Positions 9,890 to 21,027 of a DNA stretch of 64,000 nt are shown in pieces. Numbering within the stretch: the stretch's first letter is position 1; each line of letters opens with the position of its first letter. Under the pieces are notes generated by a model, which was given only the letters and a program-made list of their open reading frames with translations, did no database searches and had not been told where the DNA came from. The stretch spans positions 9,786,070 through 9,850,069 of the forward strand of contig OX421967.1 in the NCBI GenBank assembly GCA_949128115.1, read 5' to 3'. Source of the stretch: Anaspis maculata. Its lineage: Eukaryota; Arthropoda; Insecta; Coleoptera; Scraptiidae. The position numbers were made by a program, and so were the translations under genes.

Positions 9890-10700
9890 TTAATTTAAAA
9901 AAAAATTGAGAAGAAAAATCCAGGAATCCAAGACGATGATTGGTAACTAGCTAATATAAGACATAATTTATAAAAAAAAATTATAAAATTCAAGAAAAGA
10001 TCCAGCAAGTTTTTACTCCAACGCATCAGTCTGGCAATAATTCGCGGGAATGCAGCGTCCATCATGAGTACTTTCCCTGCTGGAAACATTAAGGAACAAC
10101 TTGTATAGTATTGTAAAACTTTTATTATCCAAATATTTTTTTTTAGACAAAATTTTATTTGTTTCACGTATTTTATGATGCGAATTGGCTGTTTAAAATA
10201 ATATAATCAAGAATCGGAAATTCTTTATTATTAAAAAACTTTTTATCAAAAATTGAATAAAGAAATTTCACATTTTTTCATGTATATATTTTGATAGCAA
10301 ATCTCCATGGATAACGAAAAAAGAAAACAAGAAAAATCCAAGTATTTTTATGGAGACAAACTGACTGAGAAATTTTATGTTGTTCAGATATCACACGGGA
10401 AGTGACTGAGAAGGTGTAGGTATCCCTAGCGATACCTTAGCTTCGGATTTCTTCGAAATGTTGAAATATCGAATGTATTTTCGGTGAAAAACACTGAAAG
10501 CTAAGTAACTAAGTAACTAAGTAACTGATGTTAATTTTGGAAGATATTTGGAAATAGCCGAGAAAAACAGAGAAACCCGAGACACTGATTCATTTCAGCT
10601 CCGAGATAACTTGGGTAGGTTAGTCTGAGCATAAAAATATTTTTGTTGGTGATATTTTTCATGTACCCAACAGCAAAATGGCGCCCAAAAATTGCAAGCG
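9890..10700. repeat. Further units of the ~350-bp tandem repeat, plus a TAAC microsatellite
   Basis: ATCCAGGAATCCAAG near 9918 and GAGAAACCCGAGACACTGAT near 10570 are diverged copies of the phrase in the 5.6-7.1 kb array, so the array resumes on the far side of the inverted repeat. The inverted array therefore appears to have inserted into, or grown inside, a pre-existing tandem repeat. A small direct repeat of AAGTAACT (about 10502-10526) lies in it. Confidence 0.6.
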
Positions 10701-10764
10701 AAGATCAAACTTCGTGTAATGAAAATATATTCTGATAGGAATTAATTATTAATTTATTCAATAA

Positions 10765-11250
10765 AGTAGTTCACAGTGTTCAAATGCTCTGATGCTTGAT
10801 TTTCGGGCAGTCTACCCAAGTGGAGTAACGCCAAAGACGCCGTAGATAGGAAACAGATGATAGCCTAGCTTCAGATTTACGTTTTCAGATAGCAGAGCTC
10901 AAGTCGTTCTCCATTAAAAAAGTTAATTTTTGTCAGCAAGAGTCAAGAGCAATAATTTATCAGCGTCGCTAATTAGACGACGAGTCATTTGGCTATCGCA
11001 CAAGAGAATCGCAGTGAAAATTTTCTAGGCTGGAACTTACGTTTTCCTCGGAAAAGCAAATATATAGTCTCAAGATCAAATGGCAAATTCACGTGTGGTG
11101 GAGTTGGCAGCAGTGTCCTGGAGCTCTGGCTGGATTGCCGGTCAGTTTACCCCACAAACTACTGTAGTAAAGAGTGATAAAACTTGGGTGTTCTGACACT
11201 ATAATTTCGAACTTCAGGCCAGTTTACCCAACCAGAACGGTATTTTTTAT
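10765..11250 (+). repeat. Family E copies and a segment shared with 27.97 kb
   Basis: 10772-10860 is an E copy (AAATGCTCTGATGC ... CAGTCTACCCAAGTGGAGTA ... ACGCCGTAGA). 10965-11110 begins GCTAATTAGACGACGAGTCA and matches 27969-28105 over about 140 bp with substitutions. Further E-type words (GCCGGTCAGTTTACCCCACA near 11140, GGCCAGTTTACCCAACCAGA near 11220) follow. No coding capacity is recognised. Confidence 0.72.
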
Positions 11251-11497
11251 TGTTCCGCAAAAGAAAATTCCCGGCTCTTCAAATAAAACGCATTATTGCA
11301 GCCTTGAACCAATGACTAATTCCATGTACGTCAATTTAGTAACAAATGTTACTAAGTGTTACTCGTTGTTAGGGTGAAAAAACACAAACAATACGCATGC
11401 AGATTGAGTTGTTATCATAAGGAATTTTTGGAAACTGACTTGGAATGGCGAGGAAAACGACTGACGTTCTCACTAGATATAGGATATAGGATTGCTC

Positions 11498-11600
11498 CAG
11501 CTTTGGCCGGCCTTCAGTCCAGATTTGAACCCAATTGAACACCTGTGGATCGACCGTAGGTTACGATAACGAATGAGGGAACGGGAACAAATTCCAGAAT
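11498..11600 (+). pseudogene. Tc1-type transposase fragment (SPDLNPIEHLW motif)
   Basis: The + strand reads QLWPAFSPDLNPIEHLWIDR then RLR and a stop (TAA at 11567-11569). WPA.SPDLNPIEHLW is the signature around the third catalytic residue (the Glu of IEH) of DD34E Tc1-type transposases. Only about 23 codons are recognisable. What follows resembles a degraded C-terminal tail. No terminal inverted repeats were identified, so it is a small relic of a longer element. Confidence 0.85.
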
Positions 11601-12829
11601 ACCCGCAGCTTTCCTTGAGGCTGCCGTCTTTCTAGACACAAAAAATAAAATAAAAGAGTAAAAGACAAAATACACAAGTACAAAATAATTGAATCGATAG
11701 AAACCGAAGTACAGTAATTTTAATAGAAGGATTTTTCCTGTTGCGCTGAGCTGTCGCGTATCTGCAAAAAAATACAAATAAAAAAATGCAGCAGAGCACT
11801 CTTTGATATTGATAGAAGGTAGAAGCGTTTCACTAATCTCCGGCGTATCGAATTCGCGCCGCCGATAATACACGACTAAATAAATAACAATAACAATAAC
11901 AAATGCCTGCTATAGATTCAGAGGTATCGAGTTTGTAATATAATGGGATTCCAAAGCTGATGGCCTGATTGAAGCTATACATTAGCAAGCTCACAGGAAT
12001 GAGTAACGATCGCGATTTGAATACGAATATTATGAAAAGAAAAATGAAAAACAACGAAAAAAAAAAGAGCCGAAGTCACGAAACAATTATTGTTTTTATT
12101 TATGCACACTCGCCTTGTATTGCGCGCAATGATCGATATTTCGTGGAAATCGAGAAGGCTTTGAAATCTTCGCCTTGATGGCTATGCGCTTATTCGCGCG
12201 CGCGATTCTTTGTTGTTTCTTGCTTCGCGCCGGGGTACAGGTAAATATTGACGTTATATTGCCGCTACTTCCACGGCCCGGCGTCATTCACAATTGTTTT
12301 ATTATATAAAGTCGGGTTTCGGTATAAAGTAGCAGCAGCTAGTAGCCGGTGTGTGTGCGCATTCGGGATAGAGTAGTTAGTATTTTTAGAAAATTAGCAT
12401 TTTTAGTGTTGTGTCGACACGAATTTTATCAGCTCCGGTCGAAATTTACGATAAAGGAGGAAACATGCAAATTTTTCCCAGAGTCGGAGAGTCGATGCCG
12501 GAGAAGAAACGATTATCGTGCCGGAGCGATCATCATCAGCCAGTCTCCGATGGTGGATATCGGGTTTTTAATTATTGAGTATATCAATGAGTGAGTGGGC
12601 CGGTGCCAGGCAGATGCGCTACCGCCAACGCGATCGTTTTCGTATTATTTATTTGCCATGTCTTGACAATTTTAATTCTTTCGATTCTTTGAAAGTTCCA
12701 TCGCGTGTGAAGAAGTTCGTTTGCTGTTGCCGGCAACTTCACACTAATCGCTCGCATACGCACAACCAGACAACCACACAAAATTTTACCATTCAATCTT
12801 TAGGCTGTTTGCTTTTATATGATCACTGC
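11601..12829 (+). other. ct: Low-copy island of intron 1; no gene recognised
   Basis: The island has higher GC and contains none of the dispersed repeat families. A TATA-like TATATAAAG lies at 12303-12311. At 12240/12241 a pyrimidine-rich run (TTCTTTGTTGTTTCTTGCTT, 12207-12226) leads to GGGGTACAG|GTAAAT, which looks like a fused 3' and 5' splice site. ORFs here have no family signature. It is a candidate enhancer or splicing-control region. Confidence 0.45.
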
Positions 12830-13045
12830 AAATCTTTCAAGACTAGATTCTTTCTGTGAAGCAAATTAAAAATTCAGAGTCTCACGAGATGAATTTGACC
12901 ATATTATTGGAGTTGTTCATGAGAAAATGAGTGAGAAATGGAAAATTGTGCCGGCGAATTTCGGGCCATTATCGCAGCTCATAAACAAATTTCGGGCCAT
13001 TATCGCAGAGTATAAACAAATTTTGGGCCTTTATCGGAGCAAATG
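12830..13045 (+). repeat. Core-box repeat segment, three adjacent boxes
   Basis: CTTTCAAGACTAGATTC and TTATTGGAGTTGTTCATGAG introduce AATTTCGGGCCATTATCGCAGC (12957-12978), a second box at 12988-13009 and a weaker one at 13018-13040. The order matches the composite at 5.23-5.40 kb. Boxes two and three look like a local 31-bp duplication of AAACAAATTT.GGGCC.TTATCG.AG. Confidence 0.75.
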
Positions 13046-14154
13046 AAAACAAGAAAAATTTGGCGAAGCGTTATTCCAGTTGAAAACGGTCAAGTGAGTG
13101 GAATAAATGAATTTTGTATCTTCCGAATAATCTTTCAGTGACGTACCGTATACGCTTTCTGATTGATTACATTTGATATTTATGCAGAGATATAAAATAT
13201 TTGTGTATACACAAGAACGAAACGGTTTTCGATCGTTATTATTTTAACCTTTATGGAATTTACGGCCAGTTTTCGAATCGCCTCCAAAATCCTACGCCAC
13301 GAGGAGAAAAACCGGTCGTCGAAGAAGAAGAATAATAATAAAGATCAAATTTATTGAAATCTCTTTATAGGAGGTGGAGATGATTTAAATTTCCGTAAGT
13401 GTTAATAAAAGTGAGGTTATTATCGATTATATTGGTCGTAAATTGCCGAGAAGAATGGCCCGGCGGAAAGATCGATCGTAAATTTTTTTATTCGTCTCAA
13501 TCTTTTTTTTTTTCGAGGTCGGTAATCGTACAATTACACGCCGAGAAGGAACAACTTCATAAGAAAGTCGGTGTTCGGATGAGAACGCGCGCTCCAAGTG
13601 CGGCGGTTAGTTCGCCGGGGTTCCCGCCAGGCGGCGCCACCTTACGGTCGCAACCCTCCGAGCGCGTGGTGTTTGTTTCGCACGGCCTACGCTACTTCGG
13701 CAGTGTAATTTTTTCCGAAGCATTTAACCGACTTTTTTCTTCGGTCCTCATAGGTGAATACTTTGTTGCTTGGATATTTGGAGAGTTTCCCGTTTGTTTA
13801 TTATCGTTGGCATGGTGTTGGCCTGGCATTTTGTTTGTTCAGCGACGACGCGATTATTACGGTGCGAGTTTTAATGACGGCGATGACTGGTAATCCGATT
13901 ACTACAACGATTTCTGGCATCTTAAATCTATAACTATGGGATTTAATAACTCGCGCGCTCTTGGTTCTTCGGTCCTCTTCAACGAGAATTTCACTTATCG
14001 GTATTGAGTTATGCGATGGCCGAATTACCGGGAAAAAAAAAGCTGGCAAGCAACTTCGTGAGCACCGTTGCCATCTTTAACAAATAAATTCATCGTTTAA
14101 TCTCCAGCTTGTTTGTTTTTGTATAAATGCATGATATTGTCGTTCAGTCTTAGG
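13046..14154. other. ct: Low-copy island of intron 1; no gene recognised
   Basis: GC-richer DNA free of the repeat families. A long open frame covers 13399-13893, but its translation has no domain, and both its codon content and its poly-T-derived segments look non-coding. It may be regulatory. Nothing more specific can be supported. Confidence 0.4.
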
Positions 14155-14890
14155 CTGTATCAGCTTTGACGTTACTCCAGTTGATCGGTAAACTGATCGA
14201 CGAAATATATTTGCTGATTAGTATTTATCCAAAGAATAACGCAACTTTGAAGCTACTATCGTTTCCTCTTCATCTACGGCGTTTTCAGCTCCACTACTGC
14301 TGGGCAAACTGACAGGCGATTAGGCGAAAGAGTTACGCAACACATGCAATTTCACATACACCTGTCAAGTGATGACAAATTCAGTGTGTTGAATTTTTCA
14401 AGGATGTATAGTTTTGGTCGAGCTGTCGATTGAAATGACCAATTACAAATTTCACCGGCAAATTTCGGCCCATTATCGCAGCGAATAAAAAACCTCTCAA
14501 TTTTATACACATCAATTTGTCGTTGAATTTTTCAGACTAAATGTGCTTTTATGCTATCTCTTTTGGGTGAACTAATCGACGGTTGGGAGGCAGAGCCTCA
14601 GAACACTACTGCCAACTTCATACAAGTGGAATTGTTGTCCAATCTCCTCCAGTCTCCTTTTCAACTATGATGTTTTCGACGTACTTCTGTTGGGTAAAGT
14701 GATGGACGATTAGGCATGAGAGCTTCAGAACACGACTTAACACACATATTCTAGCCTAGCTTGGAGATCAAAATGACGAGTCAAATTTGTGTGAAACTTT
14801 TCAAGAATGCATAGTTTTGGTCGAGTTGTCGACTGAAGCGACCAAAGGAAACGAATTGCACCGACGAATTGGGGCCCGTTATCGCAGCTG
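14155..14890 (-). repeat. Two tandem copies of the composite E + core-box repeat
   Basis: Two units of about 400 bp each hold two reversed E cores (near 14170 and 14285; near 14565 and 14680) with GGGTAAACTGA or GGGCAAACTGA words and AGAGCTTCAGAACAC ends. Then come ATAGTTTTGGTCGAG.TGTCGA (14411 and 14811) and the core box (14461-14482 and 14867-14888). This is the clearest full-length view of the composite interspersed unit. Confidence 0.78.
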
Positions 14891-14939
14891 ACGAAAAAAA
14901 AAACTGGCGCGTTATTTCCGAAACAAGGAATAATCTCAG

Positions 14940-15690
14940 TCTCTCATCTGATGCGCTCTGCCTGCGATGTCTGGCCAGTCTGGCTTGGCGGCGGCGACGA
15001 GAGTGAACGCGGGGGCGGCCGGGGGCGGCGTGAGGCACCCGCGCGGGGCGAGGGGCGCGCGGGCAGAAAGCACGGCACTCTCCGTCCTCGGGAAAGGGTT
15101 CAACTTATTGGGGAGATTTGAATTTCTCATATATGCCGATTTAATATTTCAGATAACCGTGTATGGCTCAGAGAGAGAGTGCGGTGGCACAGCAGAGAGA
15201 GTCCACCCCTCGATTTCCAGAGAGCGTTTTTTGTTTTCGGCGGCGGCATGAGTGAAGGATTCAGCGAAAGGACGACGGTTCGCTTTTCCCTGGGTGCGCT
15301 TTATATCCTTTTTACCGTATACGGAACGTACATGACTAATTTCGCCCTCTCGCCCGTCTTTTTATATGATGTTTTTTTTGGCTGTGTGTACCACCGGGCT
15401 GGCAGTCAAGCCGGATTTATTGAACTCAGAATTTTACGATTCCGTTTAATTGGCATACGTACGTTGCGCCTCTTCTGGCGGCTGGTTCCGTGTATATGCC
15501 TATACCGGGAAGTGTTGTTTTTTATTACTTCGATATCCGCGTATAAAAAAGTGTATCGTCCCTGTTCCGGGTGCCGTTTTATCGAGCCCGTGCGAAAAAG
15601 TTTGAGCTACAGAGTACTCGTACACGATCAAAACAAAAACATCGTGTTTTTCGAAAGACTTGAATACCTCAATTTGCCCTGACTGCAACT
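14940..15690. other. ct: Very GC-rich island with CpG run (14998-15064)
   Basis: About 65 bases at 14998-15064 are almost pure G/C with many CpGs. This is unlike the surrounding intron and similar in base content to the ct promoter area. Open frames cross it (14967-15251, and 15249-15682 starting ATG) but have no recognisable domain and no convincing splice sites. Options are an alternative promoter or first exon, a regulatory island, or a recently acquired GC-rich sequence. None can be chosen from sequence alone. Confidence 0.4.
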
Positions 15691-15839
15691 GCCAAGCTTA
15701 CGTTTCAATTCTCAGCAAAATCCAGCTCAATTTGAGCTCAAACGCGGAACGTTTACCTTGAAAAACTATCAAGATGTGACTGAATTCATAGCTGCGATCG
15801 AAATGCAATTTCTGCGATTACTAGCTCAATTTTGACGTA

Positions 15840-16045
15840 ATTTTTTTGTTGCGTCAACTTATGGATGGTACCATTATCGCAGCTTAATTGAAAATTTCAC
15901 CTTGACCGTATCAGGATAGCTTTCCAAAACAGATCAGCAAGCAGCCAACGAGCATCAAATCACTGCAGTACATATCGAGCATTCCAGCGCTTCAAAATAA
16001 TTTTTGGCACCGGCAAACTGTGCGCCGTTATCGCAAATTAGCTCG
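15840..16045 (+). repeat. Core-box copies, family D type
   Basis: A degenerate box (GGTACCATTATCGCAGC) lies at 15867-15883 and a better one (CAAACTGTGCGCCGTTATCGC) at 16014-16034. The second is preceded by GCGCTTCAAAATAATTTTTG, the family D lead that recurs three times at 19.9-20.5 kb. Confidence 0.7.
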
Positions 16046-17470
16046 TTGCGTTTTAACGATTCATATACGTGGGATGCGGGAACGAATCGAAACCCGTGCA
16101 ATCACTACTTTGTTTTAATCGAAAAAGTGGCGATGCAGAGCCGAAAAGGCCACCAAGAGCGCGGTGCATCGGCAAGAAACCCGATACTGTTCCCTGTACA
16201 TATAAATTCCAGACTCGTTAGATTTTTTTCCGCCTCGCATATGTGTATTATGTGTATGTGCTCTTCGAATTTAATTGCCCCGTTATTAGCCGATCTATTT
16301 GCCAACCATTTATCGTGTGCAATTTCTTCGTCGTCGTGTTGTGTTTGCTCTGCAATACGAAAAATTACGTCCAATTACAGGTGTGATAACGCTTCGATTG
16401 AAAAAAATAATAGAGCCGTGTGTATGTGCTTTGCGATAAGCACCGCGCGCGCTTCTACGTTATAAATACAATTACACCTATACATTACGATTATGGCCGG
16501 TTGTTTTTTTTTTTCATTTCAATTGCAGCATAGTTATTGGTTTTGTAAATAAGTTGGGGTATATGAGAATGAGATAAAGAAACTGGCATGTTTGTGGGAT
16601 TGTAGGGTAAACGACCTATCCCAAGCTGGTTCCAGAGCACGTCTCGGAGATATCCGGTGTCTTCTTCTGGTTTTCCTCAAAGCAGGAGGGGTGCGCCCCG
16701 GCTCTCCCGTCTTTTTTCAGCGTCGTCGTTTTTTCGGCTTCCTTCTTTCTTTGCCACTTCACATTCAGTGATCGGTAAACGATCGGGAATTGGGGCGGAC
16801 GAGAAATTCCCTCTTTCGCTTCGCCGTCGTCCCTCTTCCCCCGGCATACTTTGCTGCGCTTCTTTAAGATGCCCTGCCCGTCCTTTGAAGGGTAGGCACG
16901 CGGGAAGGCCCTTTGAAAAAAGCGCCGTGTGTCTGGCACGGCGTCTGGAAACTTTCTAACCCAGTTCCCGGCGGTGTTGTTGTTTGGAGAGGTATTGTGT
17001 ATAGGTCGAAAATTGACTTAACAGTTTCATCTATTGATGGGATGATTCGATCAATTTATTAAATCAGACCGGCCGGGCCTCATTGAATCACTTTAGGTCA
17101 CTTACGGGCGCTTTTGTCCGTCAATTCGAGCTGCGAGCCGTCGCCTCCATACAATGCTTTATCGTTTTTCGATCATTCTGTTTTCTTGCCAACTGACCCC
17201 CCGACTCAAAGGCTATTATTTTTTCAACTTAATGTGTTTTCATCTCTCACAATTCTTCCACAATTACCAATCAATATCAAATCAGTACTGAGTAATTGAA
17301 TAATGATTGACTGCTCGAAACGTTGCGGCTCCAAGTATTTGTATAAATAATCAATCACGGCATCCTCACTCTATTCTGGATTATTAATGACGACTGGTAC
17401 AGCTGAGCTTGATTTAAAAATCCATCTTCTGATTGGTAAGGCTATTTCAATTCACTTGATAAAATATTGC
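16046..17470. other. ct: Low-copy island of intron 1; no gene recognised
   Basis: No repeat family is seen from 16046 to 17470. Overlapping open frames on both strands (for example 16616-16959) reflect GC-rich composition rather than a gene. A TTACAG|GTGTGA word at 16380/16381 is a weak splice-like site. Possible regulatory DNA. Confidence 0.4.
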
Positions 17471-17474
17471 AAAA

Positions 17475-17965
17475 TACAGGGTGTTTCAGGGATGATAGCA
17501 AAAAATTCAACTGTAGGTAGATCCCGTCAAAATATGACGAAAACCTATGTACCATTTTGCAAAGTTCGGCCTAATGACGAAGATACAGCCCTCCAAAGTT
17601 CACTTTTTTCGAATTTCAAAAAATTTCAGCTCAAGAACGTTCAGACAAATTCAGCTTTAATTTAGCATAAGCTGGTTTGTTATGATTACCTATCAACCTG
17701 CCAAATTTGGAAAGTTGGTTGGATTCTTTCCAAATTTGGCAGGTTGACAGATAATTATGACAAACCAGCTTTTGCTAAATACAAGCTAAATTTGTCGAAA
17801 CGTTCCCGAGTTACAAATTTTAGAAATCCGAAAAAAGTGAACTTTGGAGGGCTGTATCTTCGTCATTAGGCCGAACTTTGCAAAATGGTATATAGGTTTT
17901 CGTCATATTTTGACGTGATCTACTCACAGTCGAATTTTTTGCTATCATCCCTGAAACACCCTGTA
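17475..17965. mobile_element. Foldback MITE with CAGGGTGTTTC ends and TA target duplication
   Basis: The element starts CAGGGTGTTTCAGGGATGAT at 17477 and ends with the complement, closing CACCCTG at 17963, with TA on both sides. The complementarity continues inward for roughly 230 bp per arm. Examples are AAAGTTCGGCCTAATGACGA on the left and the matching sequence on the right, and CCAAATTTGG near the centre (about 17700-17750). It is therefore one long imperfect hairpin of 487 bp with no coding capacity. The short CAGGGTG ends and TA duplication fit Tc1/mariner-type MITEs. Confidence 0.93.
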
Positions 17966-17999
17966 TACCCAGTGTTTCATAAATACTGCGAAAGATTTC

Positions 18000-18600
18000 A
18001 GGGGCTGAGTCCTGAGGTCATGCTGAGAGAAAAGTTCACATAAACATGAGTCGGAAAAGCTGCCCGCTCGAAATCCAAGAAATTCACTTTATGACCTACT
18101 GTGACTCTCGGCAAGGATTTGAAATCCATTGGAAGTATCCCCAACTCATTCTACACGGTTGGTGACTCACAAAAAAGATTAGGACTCACTCCAAGCAACT
18201 CACTTCGAAACTTGCTAACTCTAGATATAACATCTTTTTGCAATCCATTTACACGTGAATGACTCACTGAACAAAAATGATTCTAGACTCATTAGATATC
18301 CAACAAACTTACTTCAGAGCTCGTTAACATAGTAGTCAATTTTGAAAACTTCGGAACGTTGACTGCCTGAAATAAACCTGTTTATTGACCTAACACCTTG
18401 ACCAGTTACGACCATGGTTACCTTGATCACACTTTCGAGTTGTTCTTGTGATTTGGCCTGGCTTGACGTGGCCGGACCTGACCGTACCTGATCTGATCGT
18501 ACCTGACCGTGCCTGACCTGACCGTACCTGACCTGACCGTGCCTGACCGGACCTGACCCGACTGCATCAAAAGTAGCTCCATGCATACCGTAATCTTTTT
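18000..18600. repeat. Short direct repeats and a CCTGACCGTA-type array
   Basis: A ~120-bp segment (about 18165-18330) is made of two diverged units containing GACTCACT..A and ACTTGCTAACTCTAGATAT-like words. At 18456-18562 about ten copies of a CCTGACCGTR / CCTGACCTGA decamer form a clean minisatellite. A related TGACCTGACC array recurs inside both arms of the 28.2-32.5 kb inverted repeat. Confidence 0.7.
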
Positions 18601-19885
18601 TCAACTTTTTATTGAACGAAATGAAGCACTTCTAGCGTGAGTAACATGAAGCAGGTACGAAATACGAACACAGCAAGGCGGTAAATGAACGCCGGATAAA
18701 AATCGTACTTTTTCAAACTGCGCGGAGCTTCGAATCTTGGTGACGATGCGCTCGGCTGAAATCCGCATTGTAGGGCCCATCGGAGCATAAGTAAGCCGGT
18801 AATGGCTAGAAAGGGTAAAACGTTAAACATTCGGAAACGTTTAGGCGACAAGAGAAGTTAATTCAGCCGGAATTCTTACATTACGTTACTAAATTAAATT
18901 ATATCCCGATGCCGCTAGTGTAGCGCCACTATGCTGCAAAGACAGAAACGGAAGACGTCCGCCAGACAAAGACGCAGGCCGTATTTACTCCCGCACCACC
19001 AGCACTACCAACACAACAGCAGCGCGCCAGATTTTCCCGCTTTTCCCCTCTCGGCGCTCCCCCCGTTGTATGTGTGTGCGCTTTATTATCATTTTGTTAA
19101 GTTGGCGGTTAGAGGCAAAAGACAAATTGCATTAACGCTCTGCCAGAGACCGTATTGATCTTTGAGCAGCAACTTGGCGATTTTTACTGGAGCGTACCGA
19201 GAGCGTGAAATTCACACGAGAACTCCGACGACGCCCCATTACAAAATTGTACAAGCCTTCGAGTACACATGCCGGTTATTATTAGCAATAATAATTGTGA
19301 GCTGATATAATTAATTAACATACTCGCTAATACACCCAACAACAAGACATAATAACGAAGCATGCTGCCGGAGTTTCGCGTGTGGGAAATTCTAATTCCG
19401 CGCTGCATCGATTTTTTTTCCAACCGGATCGACCGGAAATTGCACAAATTTCCATTAAAATAACAATATTAGTTTCGTGATGAGCCGGAAGGCTGGATGG
19501 GAGAAATCCAACTTCCCCGAGTTCGATTGGGCACTCGAAGTATAACTTCCACAGTTGCACTGCTGAAGAAAACCTCCAAGAGAATCTCCATAAGAAAACT
19601 TGCAAAGGAACCTTCAAGAAAACTTGAAACCGAGTACCCGTACCTGGCTTGGCTATTTTCGTAGGTGTTGTTTGAATTCAAAGCATTATGGCCGAGAAAA
19701 AACCGAATTGAGTCAATTTGGCCGGATAATGGAGCTTTTCATCATCCAGCACCCGCTAGGTTAGCTCAGTCCAAAAATTCCTTGGCACCATTCCCCGTGC
19801 GGCGTTTCGGTACGTTAAACCTCGAATTTGCTTTGTTTGTCTTTTTGCGAACGCATATCGCTCAGAGACAAATCCATGCGAGCTG
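18601..19885. other. ct: Low-copy island of intron 1; no gene recognised
   Basis: No dispersed repeat is seen here. The TTAATTAACA-type words near 19310 could be homeodomain sites, but they are too short to be significant. Open frames of 75-96 codons have no signature. Confidence 0.4.
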
Positions 19886-20545
19886 TGTCCACTCCGATTA
19901 GTGTTCAATGGAAGCCGCAAAGATTTTCCAACATAAAAATGAATTCGGCAAAAAAGTAGCTCATTATTGATCAAGTGTGATGTCAAAATAAATTTTAGTG
20001 CTTCAAAATAATGCTTGATATTGATATTGCGCATCGTTACCGCGAATTAGCTACACTTCAAGTGCTTACTGCACCGTCGGCATTAATTTGAGGATAAAAT
20101 AACCTTAAAAACTAACGTCAGTCTTGAATGATCCAAATGTTCAAAACTATTTCAAGTGCTTCAGAATGATTTTTGAAACAAGCGAAATGTGCACCGTTAT
20201 CGCGAATCATGATCAGTTCTAACCGCACCAGCAGCACTAGGAGCTGTGTCTGGTCCGATTATTGTCCAATGCCAGGCACAAAGAAGCTCTTATATCAGTG
20301 CTTGCTGCAAAGTTTCCACTGCAAGTCAAACTTTTAATTTTAATCAAATTACCACCAATTCGTAATTCCTTGTCTAAACTGCACCAGCATCGATCCACGA
20401 GAGTTAAATTAGCAAGAAAGTAACGTATCACTGACCAATGAGATGCCAAAGCAACTTCTGGTGCTTCAAGATAATTTTTGATGCCAGCGAAATGTGCATC
20501 GTTATCGCTAATCAGATTTTGTTCCAACAGCACCAGCACTGATTC
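19886..20545 (+). repeat. Family D repeat, three core-box units
   Basis: Units share TCCGATTA.TGTYCAATG (19891 and 20253), GTGCTTCAARATAATTTTTG (near 20460; variants near 20000 and 20157) and a final box GAAATGTGCACCGTTATCGC (20029, 20185 and 20489). The box matches the core box of other families in this intron, although the flanks do not. Confidence 0.78.
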
Positions 20546-21025
20546 GAGAAAGAAGGCACTCAGCACTGTCAGTCACGGCTCTCGATTACTGATTGACACT
20601 TGACGGTTGATGTTACAAAAATTACAGTCGAAGCAAAGCAGTTGTCATTTGTCAGTAAGGGTGATAAAAATGAAAGTTCAACTGCCAAAATTGATGAAGG
20701 CAGGCTTTAATAAAAAAGTGTGCTACGGTACTCAATTTGGTCAATCACTGATTTAGAAAGTTGGCGTTTCAAAACTGACACTCGGAAGCATAGAAGTTAT
20801 TGTCAATTGATTATCAGATCGGAATGCTAAAAGTGACAGTTGGACTGTAAAAATTGACTGTACCAAACTTGTGAAGAAAATTGGCATCTTACGAGTTTTC
20901 ATGCTGTTGATCACAAACTGACTGTTGACCAATCGAAAAGGACATACAAAACGTTGTTCATTACAGTAGATTTCGTTTAGTCAGTTCAATTCAGTTTAGT
21001 TGGGGCAGTTCAGTTCGGTTCAGTC
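20546..21025. other. TGTCA/TGACA-rich stretch (left half)
   Basis: The stretch has many TGTCA or TGACA words (for example near 20567, 20596, 20644, 20781, 20804 and 20831) in an otherwise unremarkable sequence, ending in a short CAGTTCAG-type repeat at 20980-21025. The same texture resumes at 22264-22600, beyond the transposon. This suggests that the element inserted into a single TGACA-rich segment. Confidence 0.5.
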
Positions 21026-21027
21026 TA

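Noticed and set aside
13399..13893. Long + strand open frame with AEKEQLHKK segment
   Set aside because: The coiled-coil-like words are too short. The flanking poly-T and lack of consensus splice sites argue against an exon.
15249..15682. 144-codon ORF starting with ATG in the GC-rich island
   Set aside because: No domain, no splice signals, no homologue recognised. It is consistent with a chance frame in intron 1.
16004..16465. 153-codon open frame
   Set aside because: It begins inside a core-box repeat (16014-16034) and has an overlapping minus-strand frame; no signature.
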